A DNA stretch of 64,000 bases from Bradyrhizobium erythrophlei (GTDB lineage: Bacteria; Pseudomonadota; Alphaproteobacteria; Rhizobiales; Xanthobacteraceae): positions 6,357,001 to 6,421,000 of the forward strand of contig NZ_LT670818.1 in assembly GCF_900129505.1 (NCBI RefSeq), given 5' to 3'. Positions 18,058 through 26,571 of the stretch are shown here, in pieces. Within the stretch, counting starts at the first letter, position 1; every line of letters starts with the position of its first letter. The translations under genes and the position numbers were made by a program. The notes under the pieces were generated by a model. The model ran no database searches. It was not told where the DNA came from and worked only from the letters and a program-made list of their open reading frames with translations.

Positions 18058-19380
18058 CTATTCGCCCTCAGTGCCGATCGCATAGGCGGTTTCGCCGTGA
18101 ACCGCGTCGTCACCCACTTTCAGGGTGGCCTCGTCCATGCGCAGCGGCACGATGAAGCCGATCACCTTGAGGATGATGAAGGTCGCGATCGCGTTGTAGA
18201 CGATGATGAAGGCGGCGCCTTCCGCCTGCAGTACCAGCTGCTGGGCGTTGCCATAGAGCAACCCGGTGATGTTGACGCCGGGCGCTTCCTTGTCGGTGCC
18301 GATATACATCAGCATATCCGGATTGGCGAAGATACCGGTCAGCAGGCCGCCGGTGAGGCCCGCTACGCCGTGGGTCGAGAACACGCTGAGCGTATCGTCC
18401 ACCTTCATCATGAAGCGGGTCTTCTGCAGCTTGTTCATGGCGAGCCAGGGAATGATGCCGGCGATGACGCCGATGCTGATCGCTCCCATGCCGTCGACAT
18501 AGCCGGCGGCGGGCGTGATCGCGACCAGCCCCGCGATCATGCCGTTGACCGCACCCAGCACCGATGGTTTGCCGTAGGCGATCTTGTCCAACACGGTCCA
18601 GACCAGCAGCGCCACCGCGGTGCAGGTGTTGGTGTTGAGCACCGCCGCCCCGGCGTCGGCATTGGCGAAATAGGGATCGCCGCCGTTAAAACCGTTCCAG
18701 CCGAGCCACAGGATTCCGGCGCCGACCAGCGTCATCAGCAGGCTGTTGGGCGGGAAATGGTCGCGGTCCGCCTGTAGCCGCGGACCGATCACCCAGGCAG
18801 CGACGAAGCCCGATGTGCCGGCGGCAAGATGGATGACATAACCGCCCGAGAAATCCGCGACCCCCATGCCGGCGAGCCAGCCGCCACCCCACAGGCTGAA
18901 CGCGCCGACCGTATAGACCAGCGTCATCCACACCGGGCAGAAGATCATCCACGCGGTGAAGTTCATGCGGCCGAGCACCGAACCGGCGAGGATGATGACG
19001 GTGATGGCGGCGAACACGAACTGGAAGAAGATCAGCGTCGCCATCGGGAAGGTCAGCGCCGGCATGCCGGCGGCGGCCGCCGGAACGCTTGCCTGACCGG
19101 TGATAAAGGCCGCCGATGTCGCAAGCCCCGGCGTGCCGAGGAACGGGAATAATTGCGGCCCGAACGCCATGTTGTAGTCGAAGAGAATCCAGACGACCAA
19201 GACGGAAGCAAACGCGTAGATCGCCATGAAGGCGGAGTTGATCGCCCATTTCTTCTTGACGATGCCGCCATAGAGAACCGTCAGTCCGGGAATACTTTGC
19301 AGACCGACGAAGGTTGCAGCTGCGAGCTGCCAGGCGTTATTTCCAGTGTCGAGCCATTGTGGTGATGGTACGAGTGCCAT
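18058..19380 (-). CDS. amt: ammonium transporter (Amt family)
   Basis: A 440-residue membrane channel/transporter with about eleven helices. Family features: GLQSIPGLTVLYGGIVKKKW, phenylalanine-gate-like FNGGDPYFANADAGA context, GYVIHLAAGTSGFVAAWVIGPR with the first pore His, and VDDTLSVFSTHGVAGLTGGLLTG with the second pore His. It lets ammonium into the cell when nitrogen is scarce. No glnK gene is attached, unlike the common glnK-amtB pair, but a sigma-54-type promoter lies upstream. The N-terminus lacks a long signal sequence. Confidence 0.95.
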   Translation of the reverse strand: MALVPSPQWLDTGNNAWQLAAATFVGLQSIPGLTVLYGGIVKKKWAINSAFMAIYAFASVLVVWILFDYNMAFGPQLFPFLGTPGLATSAAFITGQASVPAAAAGMPALTFPMATLIFFQFVFAAITVIILAGSVLGRMNFTAWMIFCPVWMTLVYTVGAFSLWGGGWLAGMGVADFSGGYVIHLAAGTSGFVAAWVIGPRLQADRDHFPPNSLLMTLVGAGILWLGWNGFNGGDPYFANADAGAAVLNTNTCTAVALLVWTVLDKIAYGKPSVLGAVNGMIAGLVAITPAAGYVDGMGAISIGVIAGIIPWLAMNKLQKTRFMMKVDDTLSVFSTHGVAGLTGGLLTGIFANPDMLMYIGTDKEAPGVNITGLLYGNAQQLVLQAEGAAFIIVYNAIATFIILKVIGFIVPLRMDEATLKVGDDAVHGETAYAIGTEGE

Positions 19381-19410
19381 GAGCGTTCCCCAATTTTTGA
19401 ACGAAGCTCA

Positions 19411-19434
19411 GTCCGTGCAACCGGCCGCACGGAC
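19411..19434 (-). promoter_or_regulatory. hairpin in the amt leader
   Basis: Perfect 8-bp inverted repeat GTCCGTGC / GCACGGAC with an 8-nt loop, lying a few bases after the predicted start site of amt and about 30 bp before its ATG. It could affect RNA stability or be a protein-binding site. Structure seen; role unknown. Confidence 0.45.
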
Positions 19435-19449
19435 CAGCACATAAAAAAA

Positions 19450-19465
19450 CGCAAGGATTATACCA
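19450..19465 (-). promoter_or_regulatory. sigma-54 (RpoN) type promoter of amt
   Basis: Minus strand TGGTAT-AATCC-TTGCG keeps the invariant -24 GG and -12 GC at the exact spacing of the RpoN consensus TGGCAC-N5-TTGC. It lies 70-85 bp upstream of the amt ATG. Nitrogen control through NtrC and RpoN is known for amt genes in this group; I did not find a convincing NtrC site. Confidence 0.7.
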
Positions 19466-19597
19466 TCTGTCGCAGGCGCACCTTGACGTTGAGTGATATG
19501 AGTTTTCCAGTGTGCGCCTTGCCGGACGCGCCGCTGAATTGATTAATAAATGTGCATTTGAACAACGGATAGGCAAACAAGCGCGAGGGGGCGATCG

Positions 19598-19927
19598 ATG
19601 GTGCTGACCCGGCTGGCGGCGGCAATTGGCGTATCGGCGGTGGCGATGATGGCTGCCGCGCTCGGCGGCGCTGCGGCGCAGCACGGCGAAGCCGCCACGA
19701 CCTGCACCAATGTCGCAAGCGGCACCAATTGGCAGATCAGGATCGACTACGACCGAGCTACCGTCGACTCCAATCCGGCCCGCATCAGCGACGCGCAGAT
19801 TTCGTGGCGCGACGCCGGCGACGGCGGCAATTACACGCTTGACCGCAAATCCGGAAAATTGACCGTCATCCTCGCGTCGAGCACCGGCGGCTCTTTCTTC
19901 TATCACCGCTGCAAGCTGGAGAATTGA
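19598..19927 (+). CDS. small secreted protein of unknown function
   Basis: A 109-residue exported protein. Signal peptide 1-28 (LAAAIGVSAVAMMAAALGGAAAQ). The mature part has two Cys (TTCTNVASG and FYHRCKLEN) that may form a disulfide, and alternating beta-strand-like text (WQIRIDYDRATVDSNPARIS, then GGNYTLDRKSGKLTVILASS), suggesting a small beta-sandwich. No family recognised. Its stop lies 37 bp before the phosphatase-kinase start, so the two are probably cotranscribed. Confidence 0.65.
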   Translation: MVLTRLAAAIGVSAVAMMAAALGGAAAQHGEAATTCTNVASGTNWQIRIDYDRATVDSNPARISDAQISWRDAGDGGNYTLDRKSGKLTVILASSTGGSFFYHRCKLEN

Positions 19928-19963
19928 GGTCGCGCGGCTGTCGCGGAAATGGGAGCGGCGGCA

Positions 19964-21676
19964 ATGGCTCAGCGGGTTTCCGGCGTCAAGGCAAGTGTCG
20001 GCTTCGTTTCGGAGACCGGGCCGCGCAAACGCAATGAAGATTTCGCCGGTGCCGTTTTCGGCTCCGAACTGCCCGAGCCGCGCCGCGACGTGGTGGCGGC
20101 GCTATCGGATGGCATCGGCAGCACCAAAGGCGGACGCGAGGCGGCCGAGATCGCGGTGCGCGGTTTCCTGGACGGATTTTGCGATTTGCCGGAGACGATG
20201 GAGGTGCGGCGCGCCGCCGCCATCGTGCTGAATGCGCTCAACGGCTGGATCTATTCGCAAGCGCATCGCGATCCCGAATTGTCGGGGATGGGATGCACTT
20301 TCACCGCGCTGGTGCTGCGCGGGCGCGTCGCGCATGTGCTGCATGTCGGCGACAGCCGCGCCTACCGGCTGAGCCGCGATCGCCTGACCTGCCTCACGTC
20401 GGACCATGTTCGCCAGGGCGGAAAAGGCGGCGGCCGGTCGAACGTCCTTACCCGCGCGCTGGGCGTCGAGACCGAACTGCGGCTGGACTACGGCACGCAG
20501 CCGGTGGCGCAGCACGATCGCTTCCTGCTTTGCAGCGATGGCGTGCACGGCTATCTCGCCGATGAGTTCATCGCCGGGATCATGCAGGAGCGCGTCTCCT
20601 CCGAGGATACCGCGCGAGCCCTGGTCGCGGCCGCGCTCGATGCCGGCAGCGCCGACAATTGCACCGCTCTGGTGCTCGACGTGGTTGGACTCGCAACCGC
20701 CGAGACGGCCGACATCGGCGCCAACATCGCGCAGCTGCCGCTGGTCCCGGTACCGCAGGGCGGCGAGACCATCGATGGCTTCGTGCTCAAGGTGCTGCTG
20801 TCCGACGGTCGCTACACCCGTCTATTCGGCGCGGAGGACGAGGTCGAGGGCGGCGAGGTGGCGTTGAAATTCCCCAAGCCGATGGTGGCCGGCGTGGACG
20901 CCTATCGCGCGGCTTTCATTCGCGAGGCGTGGGTGGGTGCGCGGGTGAACAGTCCCTGGCTCGGCCACGTCATCGAACTTCCGCCGGGACGGCAGAGCTG
21001 CCTCTACACGGTGATGCCGCTCTATCAGGGCGAGCTGCTGGAGACCCGGATCGCGCGCCGGCCCGCGCTCGGTCTGGAGGAAGGACGCCAGATTGCGATC
21101 AAGCTGGCGCGGGCGGCGGCGGCGCTGCACCGCGTGGGCATCGTGCATCGCGACATCAAGCCCGACAACGTCATCCTCGAAAGCGGGGGATCGCTCAAGC
21201 TGATCGATCTCGGCGTGGTGCGCGTCCCCGGCATGGAGGACGCCCCGCCCGAGGACATTCCGGGCACGCCCGCTTATATGGCGCCGGAAATGTTCGACGG
21301 TGAAGCCGGCAACGAGGCCACCGACATTTACGCGCTGGGCGTCACCATGTTCCGCGCCTTCACCGGCGAATTTCCTTATGGCAATCCGGACGCCACCAGC
21401 CGGCCGCGCCGGGACCGGCCGGCACACCTTTCCGCTTTGCGCCCGGACCTGCCGGCCTGGCTTCAAGCCGCGATTGGCCGCGCCATCGCCAGGGATCCCG
21501 CGGATCGTTTTCGCGACATGGCCGAGTTTGCCGTGGAGATCGAGGCGGGGCCGGCGCGCGCGCCGGTCGCGGTCCACAGGCCCCGGACGCTGTACGAACG
21601 CGAACCGCTTCGATTCTGGCAGGGCGTGGCCGCGCTGCTTGCGCTCGCGCTGCTGCTGTCGCTATGGCGGCGTTGA
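19964..21676 (+). CDS. PP2C phosphatase - Ser/Thr kinase fusion, C-terminal membrane anchor
   Basis: A 570-residue protein that joins both halves of reversible Ser/Thr phosphorylation. Residues 8-240 are a PP2C phosphatase: metal-binding Asp49 in ALSDGIGS, VLHVGDSRAYRL, LCSDGVHGYL and DNCTALVLD. Residues 270-535 are a protein kinase: nucleotide Lys302 in GEVALKFPKP, catalytic Asp397 in IVHRDIKPDN, DLG (not DFG) at 415-417, GTPAYMAPE and DIYALGVTMFRAFTGEFPYG. Residues about 550-567 are a single membrane helix, so both domains face the cytoplasm. ATG 19964 has GGGAG upstream; ATG 19949 is possible. Substrates unknown. Confidence 0.93.
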   Translation: MAQRVSGVKASVGFVSETGPRKRNEDFAGAVFGSELPEPRRDVVAALSDGIGSTKGGREAAEIAVRGFLDGFCDLPETMEVRRAAAIVLNALNGWIYSQAHRDPELSGMGCTFTALVLRGRVAHVLHVGDSRAYRLSRDRLTCLTSDHVRQGGKGGGRSNVLTRALGVETELRLDYGTQPVAQHDRFLLCSDGVHGYLADEFIAGIMQERVSSEDTARALVAAALDAGSADNCTALVLDVVGLATAETADIGANIAQLPLVPVPQGGETIDGFVLKVLLSDGRYTRLFGAEDEVEGGEVALKFPKPMVAGVDAYRAAFIREAWVGARVNSPWLGHVIELPPGRQSCLYTVMPLYQGELLETRIARRPALGLEEGRQIAIKLARAAAALHRVGIVHRDIKPDNVILESGGSLKLIDLGVVRVPGMEDAPPEDIPGTPAYMAPEMFDGEAGNEATDIYALGVTMFRAFTGEFPYGNPDATSRPRRDRPAHLSALRPDLPAWLQAAIGRAIARDPADRFRDMAEFAVEIEAGPARAPVAVHRPRTLYEREPLRFWQGVAALLALALLLSLWRR

Positions 21677-21801
21677 CGGCATGATGCGCCGCAACAACGA
21701 CTTGCTGCTCAATATGACCGGCTGCGGATTGTGTGCACGTTTAGTTGCCATTTGGTCCGGGCGGGCAGATGCTCTGGGCCGCGGGCACAATGGAGAGCAA
21801 C

Positions 21802-22044
21802 ATGAGCAAGGCCAGTCTCGACAATCGTCACCGCAACAAGGATGGCGAAATCAGCCACAAGCACGGAAACACCCTTGTGGGCACGTTGCGCAAGATTTAC
21901 GGGCAGGGCTTCGCAGCCGGTTATCCCGAATCCGAGAAGTTGAGCGCAGTTCTGCTGCAGCTGAACGAGACCTCGCTGAGCCAGCTCCGTCGCGATCACG
22001 AGACCGGCCATCTCGAGCACAAGATCGCGCACGCCACGAAGTAG
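21802..22044 (+). CDS. small conserved-looking hypothetical protein, 80 residues
   Basis: Starts MSKASLDNRHRNKDGEISHK and continues GNTLVGTLRKIYGQGFAAGY, with C-terminal RDHETGHLEHKIAHATK. Hydrophilic, basic and likely helical. ATG 21802 is preceded by GGAGAG. I believe similar short proteins occur widely in Bradyrhizobium, but know no function. The next small gene starts 12 bp later, so they form a pair. Confidence 0.7.
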   Translation: MSKASLDNRHRNKDGEISHKHGNTLVGTLRKIYGQGFAAGYPESEKLSAVLLQLNETSLSQLRRDHETGHLEHKIAHATK

Positions 22045-22056
22045 CGCGTGATCGAA

Positions 22057-22299
22057 ATGGCGAGGACCCTGCTTTCGATAGAGGATTTGCAGGTACGTGC
22101 ACTTGCCGAACTCCGGAAGCAGCCTGGCTGCGCAGGGGTTCGCGTGATCGCGATCAACCGCGTCGCGGACAAGCGGGCTGAAAACAACTGGTCGATGTGC
22201 GTGTTGTCGGCGGGCGCCGCCGATGCCAACACGGCAGCAGGCGCAGCGCTCCATGTCCAGCGCGCCTTGCGCCGCGACTACGATCTGACGGCGGATTAG
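22057..22299 (+). CDS. small hypothetical protein, paralogue of the gene at 22338
   Basis: An 80-residue soluble protein: helix (MARTLLSIEDLQVRALAELRK), then PGCAGVRVIAINRVADK, a beta segment with NNWSMCVLSAG, and a C-terminal helix HVQRALRRDYDLTAD. A GTG at 22048 would add three residues. Layout and the PGC motif match the convergent gene 40 bp downstream, so both probably share a fold. Function unknown. Confidence 0.65.
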   Translation: MARTLLSIEDLQVRALAELRKQPGCAGVRVIAINRVADKRAENNWSMCVLSAGAADANTAAGAALHVQRALRRDYDLTAD

Positions 22300-22337
22300 G
22301 AACCCCGACGCGCCCGGCGATCAGTCATTGAGTGCGA

Positions 22338-22577
22338 TCAGTCATTGAGATGGAAATGCCGCCGCTTCTCGCGCAGCACGCAATTGATGGCGCGATCGGC
22401 GGTTTTCTTGTCGGCTTTGCCGTACAGGGTTACCCGCACCGAAAAACTGCCGGGCGCATTGTCCCGGATGATCTGGATGCCGCCAATGGTCTCGCAGCCG
22501 GGCCACTGCCTAACGGCCTCGAGGCACTCCTTTCGGAGAGCGCCGTAGCTCAGTCCGAGCGTTGCCGACTTTACCAA
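22338..22577 (-). CDS. small hypothetical protein, convergent paralogue
   Basis: A 79-residue protein from a TTG start (no in-frame ATG or GTG seen nearby): helix YGALRKECLEAVRQWPGC, then GGIQIIRDNAPGSFSVRVTL (beta hairpin), GKADKKTADRAINCVLREKRR (helix). Helix-PGC-beta-beta-helix order equals that of the gene ending at 22299. Charged, cytoplasmic, unknown function. The start codon is uncertain. Confidence 0.6.
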   Translation of the reverse strand: MVKSATLGLSYGALRKECLEAVRQWPGCETIGGIQIIRDNAPGSFSVRVTLYGKADKKTADRAINCVLREKRRHFHLND

Positions 22578-22659
22578 TGATGCGCCCCACAGCGGACATG
22601 GCCAAGCGTTATCAGCTCATTAGATTTGCACGTACGCACGCCGGTTCAATATTCGACAT

Positions 22660-22700
22660 GCAAAAACCGCCCGGTTTGGCCGGGCGGTTCTTGCATTTTT
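22660..22700. terminator. terminator of rne (and possibly rightward transcripts)
   Basis: Perfect 10-bp stem AACCGCCCGG (22665-22674) with CCGGGCGGTT (22680-22689), loop TTTGG. The minus strand then reads TTTG, and the plus strand continues CTTGCATTTTTT, so it can act in both directions. It begins 35 bp after the rne stop codon. Confidence 0.85.
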
Positions 22701-22723
22701 TAAAACCGGAGAGGCCGGTCGTC

Positions 22724-25700
22724 TTATTCGCCGTTGCCGAAGCGCCGCGACCACCACCCGGCGCGTCGCGGCTGGGTCTCCGCGGCCGTCTCGGCGGCCG
22801 GCTGAGCCGGCGGCGGGACGGGGGCAGGGGCCGGCACCGGTTCGGCGGGCTGGCTGTGGCTGACGGACGCCGGCGCCGCCGGCTGCGCATCGACCAGGAA
22901 GCTGACCTTCTCGCGCACGGTGGAACGTCGCCGTGCCGCGGCCCTTTCGGCTTCCTGGGCGGTCTCCGCCTCGGTGGCCGTCGGGACCGGCTCCTGGTGG
23001 CCACGGTCCGCCGGCGGGTGCTCGGAAGAAGGTGCAATGGATTCGGATTCGGGCTGCATCACCGGCAGGGTTGGCTGATATGAACCGCCACCGTCGAAAT
23101 CGGCCACGGCGCTCGAGGCTTCCGGCGGCGATGCCGGCCCGAGTTCGTCCGCGATCGATCCGGCGAGACCATCCTCGGGCCCGCCGCGCCGGCGGCGTCC
23201 ACCACGGCGTCCGCGACGGCGGGGCCGCCGCTCGCCATTCGGCGCCTGATCGGTGCGGGCCTGGCCGGGCTGCTCGTCGGATTCCTCGTCGTCGGTTTCG
23301 CCGTCTTCGGCAATGACGTCGGGGACCGCAGCGGCTTCGAACGGGATGCGCGCGGCTTCATTGTCATCGCGGGCAGGTCCGCCCTCGCGCGGCTCGCCGG
23401 GACGGCCGCGCCGCCGTCGCCGCCGCTTGCGCCTCGGACCGCCATCGCCCGCCTCGGCTTCGCTGCCACCCTCGTCGCCGGAGGCAGCCTCGTCGGTCAG
23501 GCCTTCGGACTCGTCGGTTTCCACTTCCGATTCGGTTTCGATGTCGAACGGCTCTTCGTCGTCATAGGCTTCCTCGACCTGCGCCGGATAGGCCGCGACC
23601 TGCGCCGCCAGCAGCGCCTTGGCGGCTTCCAGCGTGTGAACCTGTTCGCCGCGATCGATGATGAACGACTGCTGGCCGCTGACGGTCGGATCGGCGATCA
23701 CCGACAGCGTCACCTTGAAGCTGCTTTCGAGATCGCGCAGATGGCCGCGCTTGTGGTTGAGGACGTAGAGCGCCACGTCGGTCCGGGTGCGCACCACGAG
23801 ATTGTGGGTGGCGCCCTTCATCAGGATCTCTTCGAGCCCGCGCAACAGCTGCAGCGCCACCGAGGATACCGAGCGCACATGGCCGCTGCCACCGCATTGC
23901 GGGCAGGGCTCGGTCGAGCTCTCCAGCACGCTGGCGCGGATGCGCTGGCGCGACATTTCCAGCAGGCCGAAATGCGAGATCCGTCCGACCTGGATCCGCG
24001 CGCGGTCCTGCCGCAGGCAGTCCGAAAGCTTGCGCTCGACCGAACGGTTGTTGCGCTTCTCGTCCATGTCGATGAAGTCGATGACGATCAGGCCTGCGAG
24101 GTCGCGCAGACGGAGCTGCCGCGCGACTTCCTCCGCCGCCTCGAGATTGGTCTTGAGCGCGGTATCCTCGATGTGATGTTCGCGGGTCGAGCGGCCGGAG
24201 TTGACGTCGATCGAGACCAGCGCCTCGGTCTGGTTGATCACGATGTAGCCGCCGGAACGCAATTGCACGGTCGGGGAGAACATGGCGTCGAGCTGGCTCT
24301 CCACGCCCATCCGCGAGAACAGCGGCTGGCCGTCGCGATACTGCTTCACCGCGCGCACGTTCGAGGGCATCAGCATCTTCATGAAATCGCGGGCTTCCTG
24401 ATAGCCGGCTTCGCCGGCCACCAGGATCTCGTCGATTTCCTTGTTGTAGAGATCGCGCAGCGAACGCTTGATCAGCGAGCCTTCCTCGTAGACCAGCGTC
24501 GGCGCCTGCGACTTCAGGGTCATGTCGCGCACGGTTTCCCACATGCGGATCAGATATTCGAAGTCGCGCTTGATCTCGGGCTTGGTGCGGGACGCGCCGG
24601 CGGTACGCAGGATGATGCCCATGCCCTCGGGCACGTCGAGATCCTGCACCACTTCCTTCAGGCGCGAGCGGTCCTGGGCGGATGTGATCTTGCGGCTGAT
24701 GCCGCCGCCGCGCGCGGTGTTGGGCATCAACACTGCGTAGCGGCCGGCCAGCGACAGGTAGGTGGTCAGCGCGGCGCCCTTGTTGCCGCGTTCTTCCTTG
24801 ACCACCTGCACCAGCATCACCTGGCGGCGCTTGATGACTTCCTGGATCTTGTACTGACGGCGCGGGCGGAAGGCGCGGTCCGGCACTTCTTCCATGACGT
24901 CGTCGCCACCGACGGATTCGACGACTTCTTCCTCGGCCTCGTCGCCTTCGTCCTCATCGTCGTGGTTGTCGTCGCCATGCGGCGCTTCGGCGTGGTCCGC
25001 CGCAGCGGCTTGGCCGTCCGCGTGTTCGCCAGCCTGTTCGGCGCGGGCGTCGTCGGCATAAGCTGCGTTTTCGAGCGCGTGCGCTTCATGATGTTCATGA
25101 TGCGCGTTTTCTTCTTCCTCTTCCTCGCGCGCTTCAGCCACGGACGCCTCGACGGCGGCCGTATCGGGCAGGGTCACCGCCGCCAGCGTCTCGCTCGGAT
25201 GGGTTTCGGTGCCCTGGTCATCGGCGTGACCGTGCTCGTCGTGCGCATGCTCGTGATCATGATGGTCATGGTCGTGATGGTGATGGTGATCATCATGATG
25301 CTCGGCATCATCCTGATGTTCGGCGTCGGCATGGTGATGCTCGGCGTCGTGGACGTGACCGTTTTCGGCGTACGGGCTTTCGGCGTGCAAGCCCTGGTGT
25401 TCGTGACCTTCCTGGCCTTCATGCGGCTGGGCGGTCTGCGACGGCTCGCGGCTCGCGTTCTCGACGATCTCGCTCTGGATGCGCTCGCCACTGCCGCGGC
25501 GGCGCGAATTGCGGTGGCGCGGGCGGCGGCCCCGGCTGGAGCGGTTCTCGCTCTCCTCTTCGGCCTCGCGATGGGCGCGCTCGTCGGCCTCGATCAGCGC
25601 CTGACGGTCGGCGACCGGTATTTGATAATAGTCAGGATGGATTTCGCTGAAGGCGAGGAAGCCGTGGCGGTTGCCGCCATATTCGATGAAGGCCGCCTGC

Positions 25701-25873
25701 AGCGACGGCTCGACGCGCGTGACCTTGGCGAGGTAGATATTGCCGCGCAGTTGTTTGCGCTGGGCGGTCTCGAAATCAAATTCTTCGACGCGATTGCCGC
25801 GGACCACGACAACCCGGGTCTCTTCCGGGTGGGTAGCATCGATCAACATTTTGTTGGGCATTTTGGAGCTCAT
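22724..25873 (-). CDS. rne: ribonuclease E with His/Asp-rich insert in the S1 domain
   Basis: A 1049-residue endoribonuclease that starts most mRNA decay and processes rRNA and tRNA, and scaffolds the degradosome. Order: N-terminal KMLIDATHPEETRVVVVRGN; S1 domain (about 37-90) interrupted by a 250-residue insert (92-340) with a His cluster at 151-216, resuming at RRQYKIQEVIKRRQVMLVQV; 5' sensor and RNase H-like parts; catalytic Asp in SIDVNSG and VIDFIDM; Zn-link CPQCGGSG. The C-terminal third is disordered with Arg-rich RNA-binding stretches ([14 protein letters not shown]) and ends with GWWSRRFGNGE, like the PNPase-binding GWW motif of Caulobacter RNase E. Confidence 0.96.
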   Translation of the reverse strand: MSSKMPNKMLIDATHPEETRVVVVRGNRVEEFDFETAQRKQLRGNIYLAKVTRVEPSLQAAFIEYGGNRHGFLAFSEIHPDYYQIPVADRQALIEADERAHREAEEESENRSSRGRRPRHRNSRRRGSGERIQSEIVENASREPSQTAQPHEGQEGHEHQGLHAESPYAENGHVHDAEHHHADAEHQDDAEHHDDHHHHHDHDHHDHEHAHDEHGHADDQGTETHPSETLAAVTLPDTAAVEASVAEAREEEEEENAHHEHHEAHALENAAYADDARAEQAGEHADGQAAAADHAEAPHGDDNHDDEDEGDEAEEEVVESVGGDDVMEEVPDRAFRPRRQYKIQEVIKRRQVMLVQVVKEERGNKGAALTTYLSLAGRYAVLMPNTARGGGISRKITSAQDRSRLKEVVQDLDVPEGMGIILRTAGASRTKPEIKRDFEYLIRMWETVRDMTLKSQAPTLVYEEGSLIKRSLRDLYNKEIDEILVAGEAGYQEARDFMKMLMPSNVRAVKQYRDGQPLFSRMGVESQLDAMFSPTVQLRSGGYIVINQTEALVSIDVNSGRSTREHHIEDTALKTNLEAAEEVARQLRLRDLAGLIVIDFIDMDEKRNNRSVERKLSDCLRQDRARIQVGRISHFGLLEMSRQRIRASVLESSTEPCPQCGGSGHVRSVSSVALQLLRGLEEILMKGATHNLVVRTRTDVALYVLNHKRGHLRDLESSFKVTLSVIADPTVSGQQSFIIDRGEQVHTLEAAKALLAAQVAAYPAQVEEAYDDEEPFDIETESEVETDESEGLTDEAASGDEGGSEAEAGDGGPRRKRRRRRRGRPGEPREGGPARDDNEAARIPFEAAAVPDVIAEDGETDDEESDEQPGQARTDQAPNGERRPRRRGRRGGRRRRGGPEDGLAGSIADELGPASPPEASSAVADFDGGGSYQPTLPVMQPESESIAPSSEHPPADRGHQEPVPTATEAETAQEAERAAARRRSTVREKVSFLVDAQPAAPASVSHSQPAEPVPAPAPVPPPAQPAAETAAETQPRRAGWWSRRFGNGE

Positions 25874-26571
25874 GACGGCGGCGGGCGCGTATCACGGTAA
25901 GCGCGTATCGCGCCGCCGGGTGACGCGACGGTCCACCTGATTCGGGGGTGAGGGGAAGGCCAAAACGCAACCCGGGGCGCCCGTCCGAACCGGATCCGTG
26001 CGGAGCAAGGCGACGCGCGGAGCTTTCGCTCCGCGTCGGCGCGGTTCTTCCGTGGATCCTGGTCGGCAACACAGTCTGGCGCATCAAGCGTCGGCCCGTC
26101 TAAACGTGGGCGGCAAAGCGCCGCCTTATTCTGTCGCTGAAAGCCCGGCGTGGCGCCAAAGCGCTCGCCGGCTGTTCGCATATCCAGCCGTTTCAGGCCC
26201 GGATAATCGGTTCTGCCGCATCTCGAAGCCGTCCCTGGAACAAGATGGTAACCTGGGACCGGACGCCGCTCGGGCTCGAAACCGCCGCTCCTTGTCAGCC
26301 GCGCGCTGCGCCGGCTTCGGAGGGATCGGAAAGACGCTGGAATTCTCAAATGCGAGAGTTCCGGCGCTGCACCGGGAGGCTGAACACGACACAACCGGGA
26401 GTTTTAGCCGTCAGCCCCCTGTACATACGTGGATTGGGTCCCACGTGCAAGGGAAGCCTCTTGCGGCGTCGCGGTGCGGCAACACTCTGCCCTATTCCGC
26501 AAAATTGCGTTAAGCTTCGATTAACCCTGTAGTTCTATTGCGGTAAGAGGCTGCTCGGAGGAACGGAATCG
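25874..26571. other. 698-bp divergent region between rne and amiC
   Basis: No convincing gene. The rne side is probably a long 5' leader, as RNase E genes often have for autoregulation. It contains strong hairpins, e.g. CGCGGAGC/GCTCCGCG with a 4-nt loop at 26016-26035 and GGCGGC/GCCGCC near 26108-26124. The amiC side carries a CtrA box at 26510. Open frames here on both strands are Arg/Pro/Ser-rich and look like GC artefacts. Confidence 0.6.
26510..26524 (+). promoter_or_regulatory. CtrA-type binding site upstream of amiC
   Basis: TTAA-GCTTCGA-TTAA followed by C matches the full CtrA consensus TTAA-N7-TTAAC. It lies 48 bp upstream of the amiC start codon, a normal place for cell-cycle control by CtrA in alphaproteobacteria. 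Sequence match direct; binding inferred. Confidence 0.6.

Noticed and set aside
22541..22575. tRNA-like text (gccgtagctcagt)
   Set aside because: No acceptor stem, anticodon arm or T-loop around it; it is the start of a small minus-strand gene.
25174..25491. 105-codon minus frame rich in Thr/Met/Ile inside rne
   Set aside because: It is the His-rich insert of rne read in another frame.
23636..25900. 754-codon open frame on the plus strand opposite rne
   Set aside because: Composition mirrors the rne coding strand (Val/Leu/Met-rich where rne is His/Asp-rich) and no domain is seen; high GC opens antisense frames.
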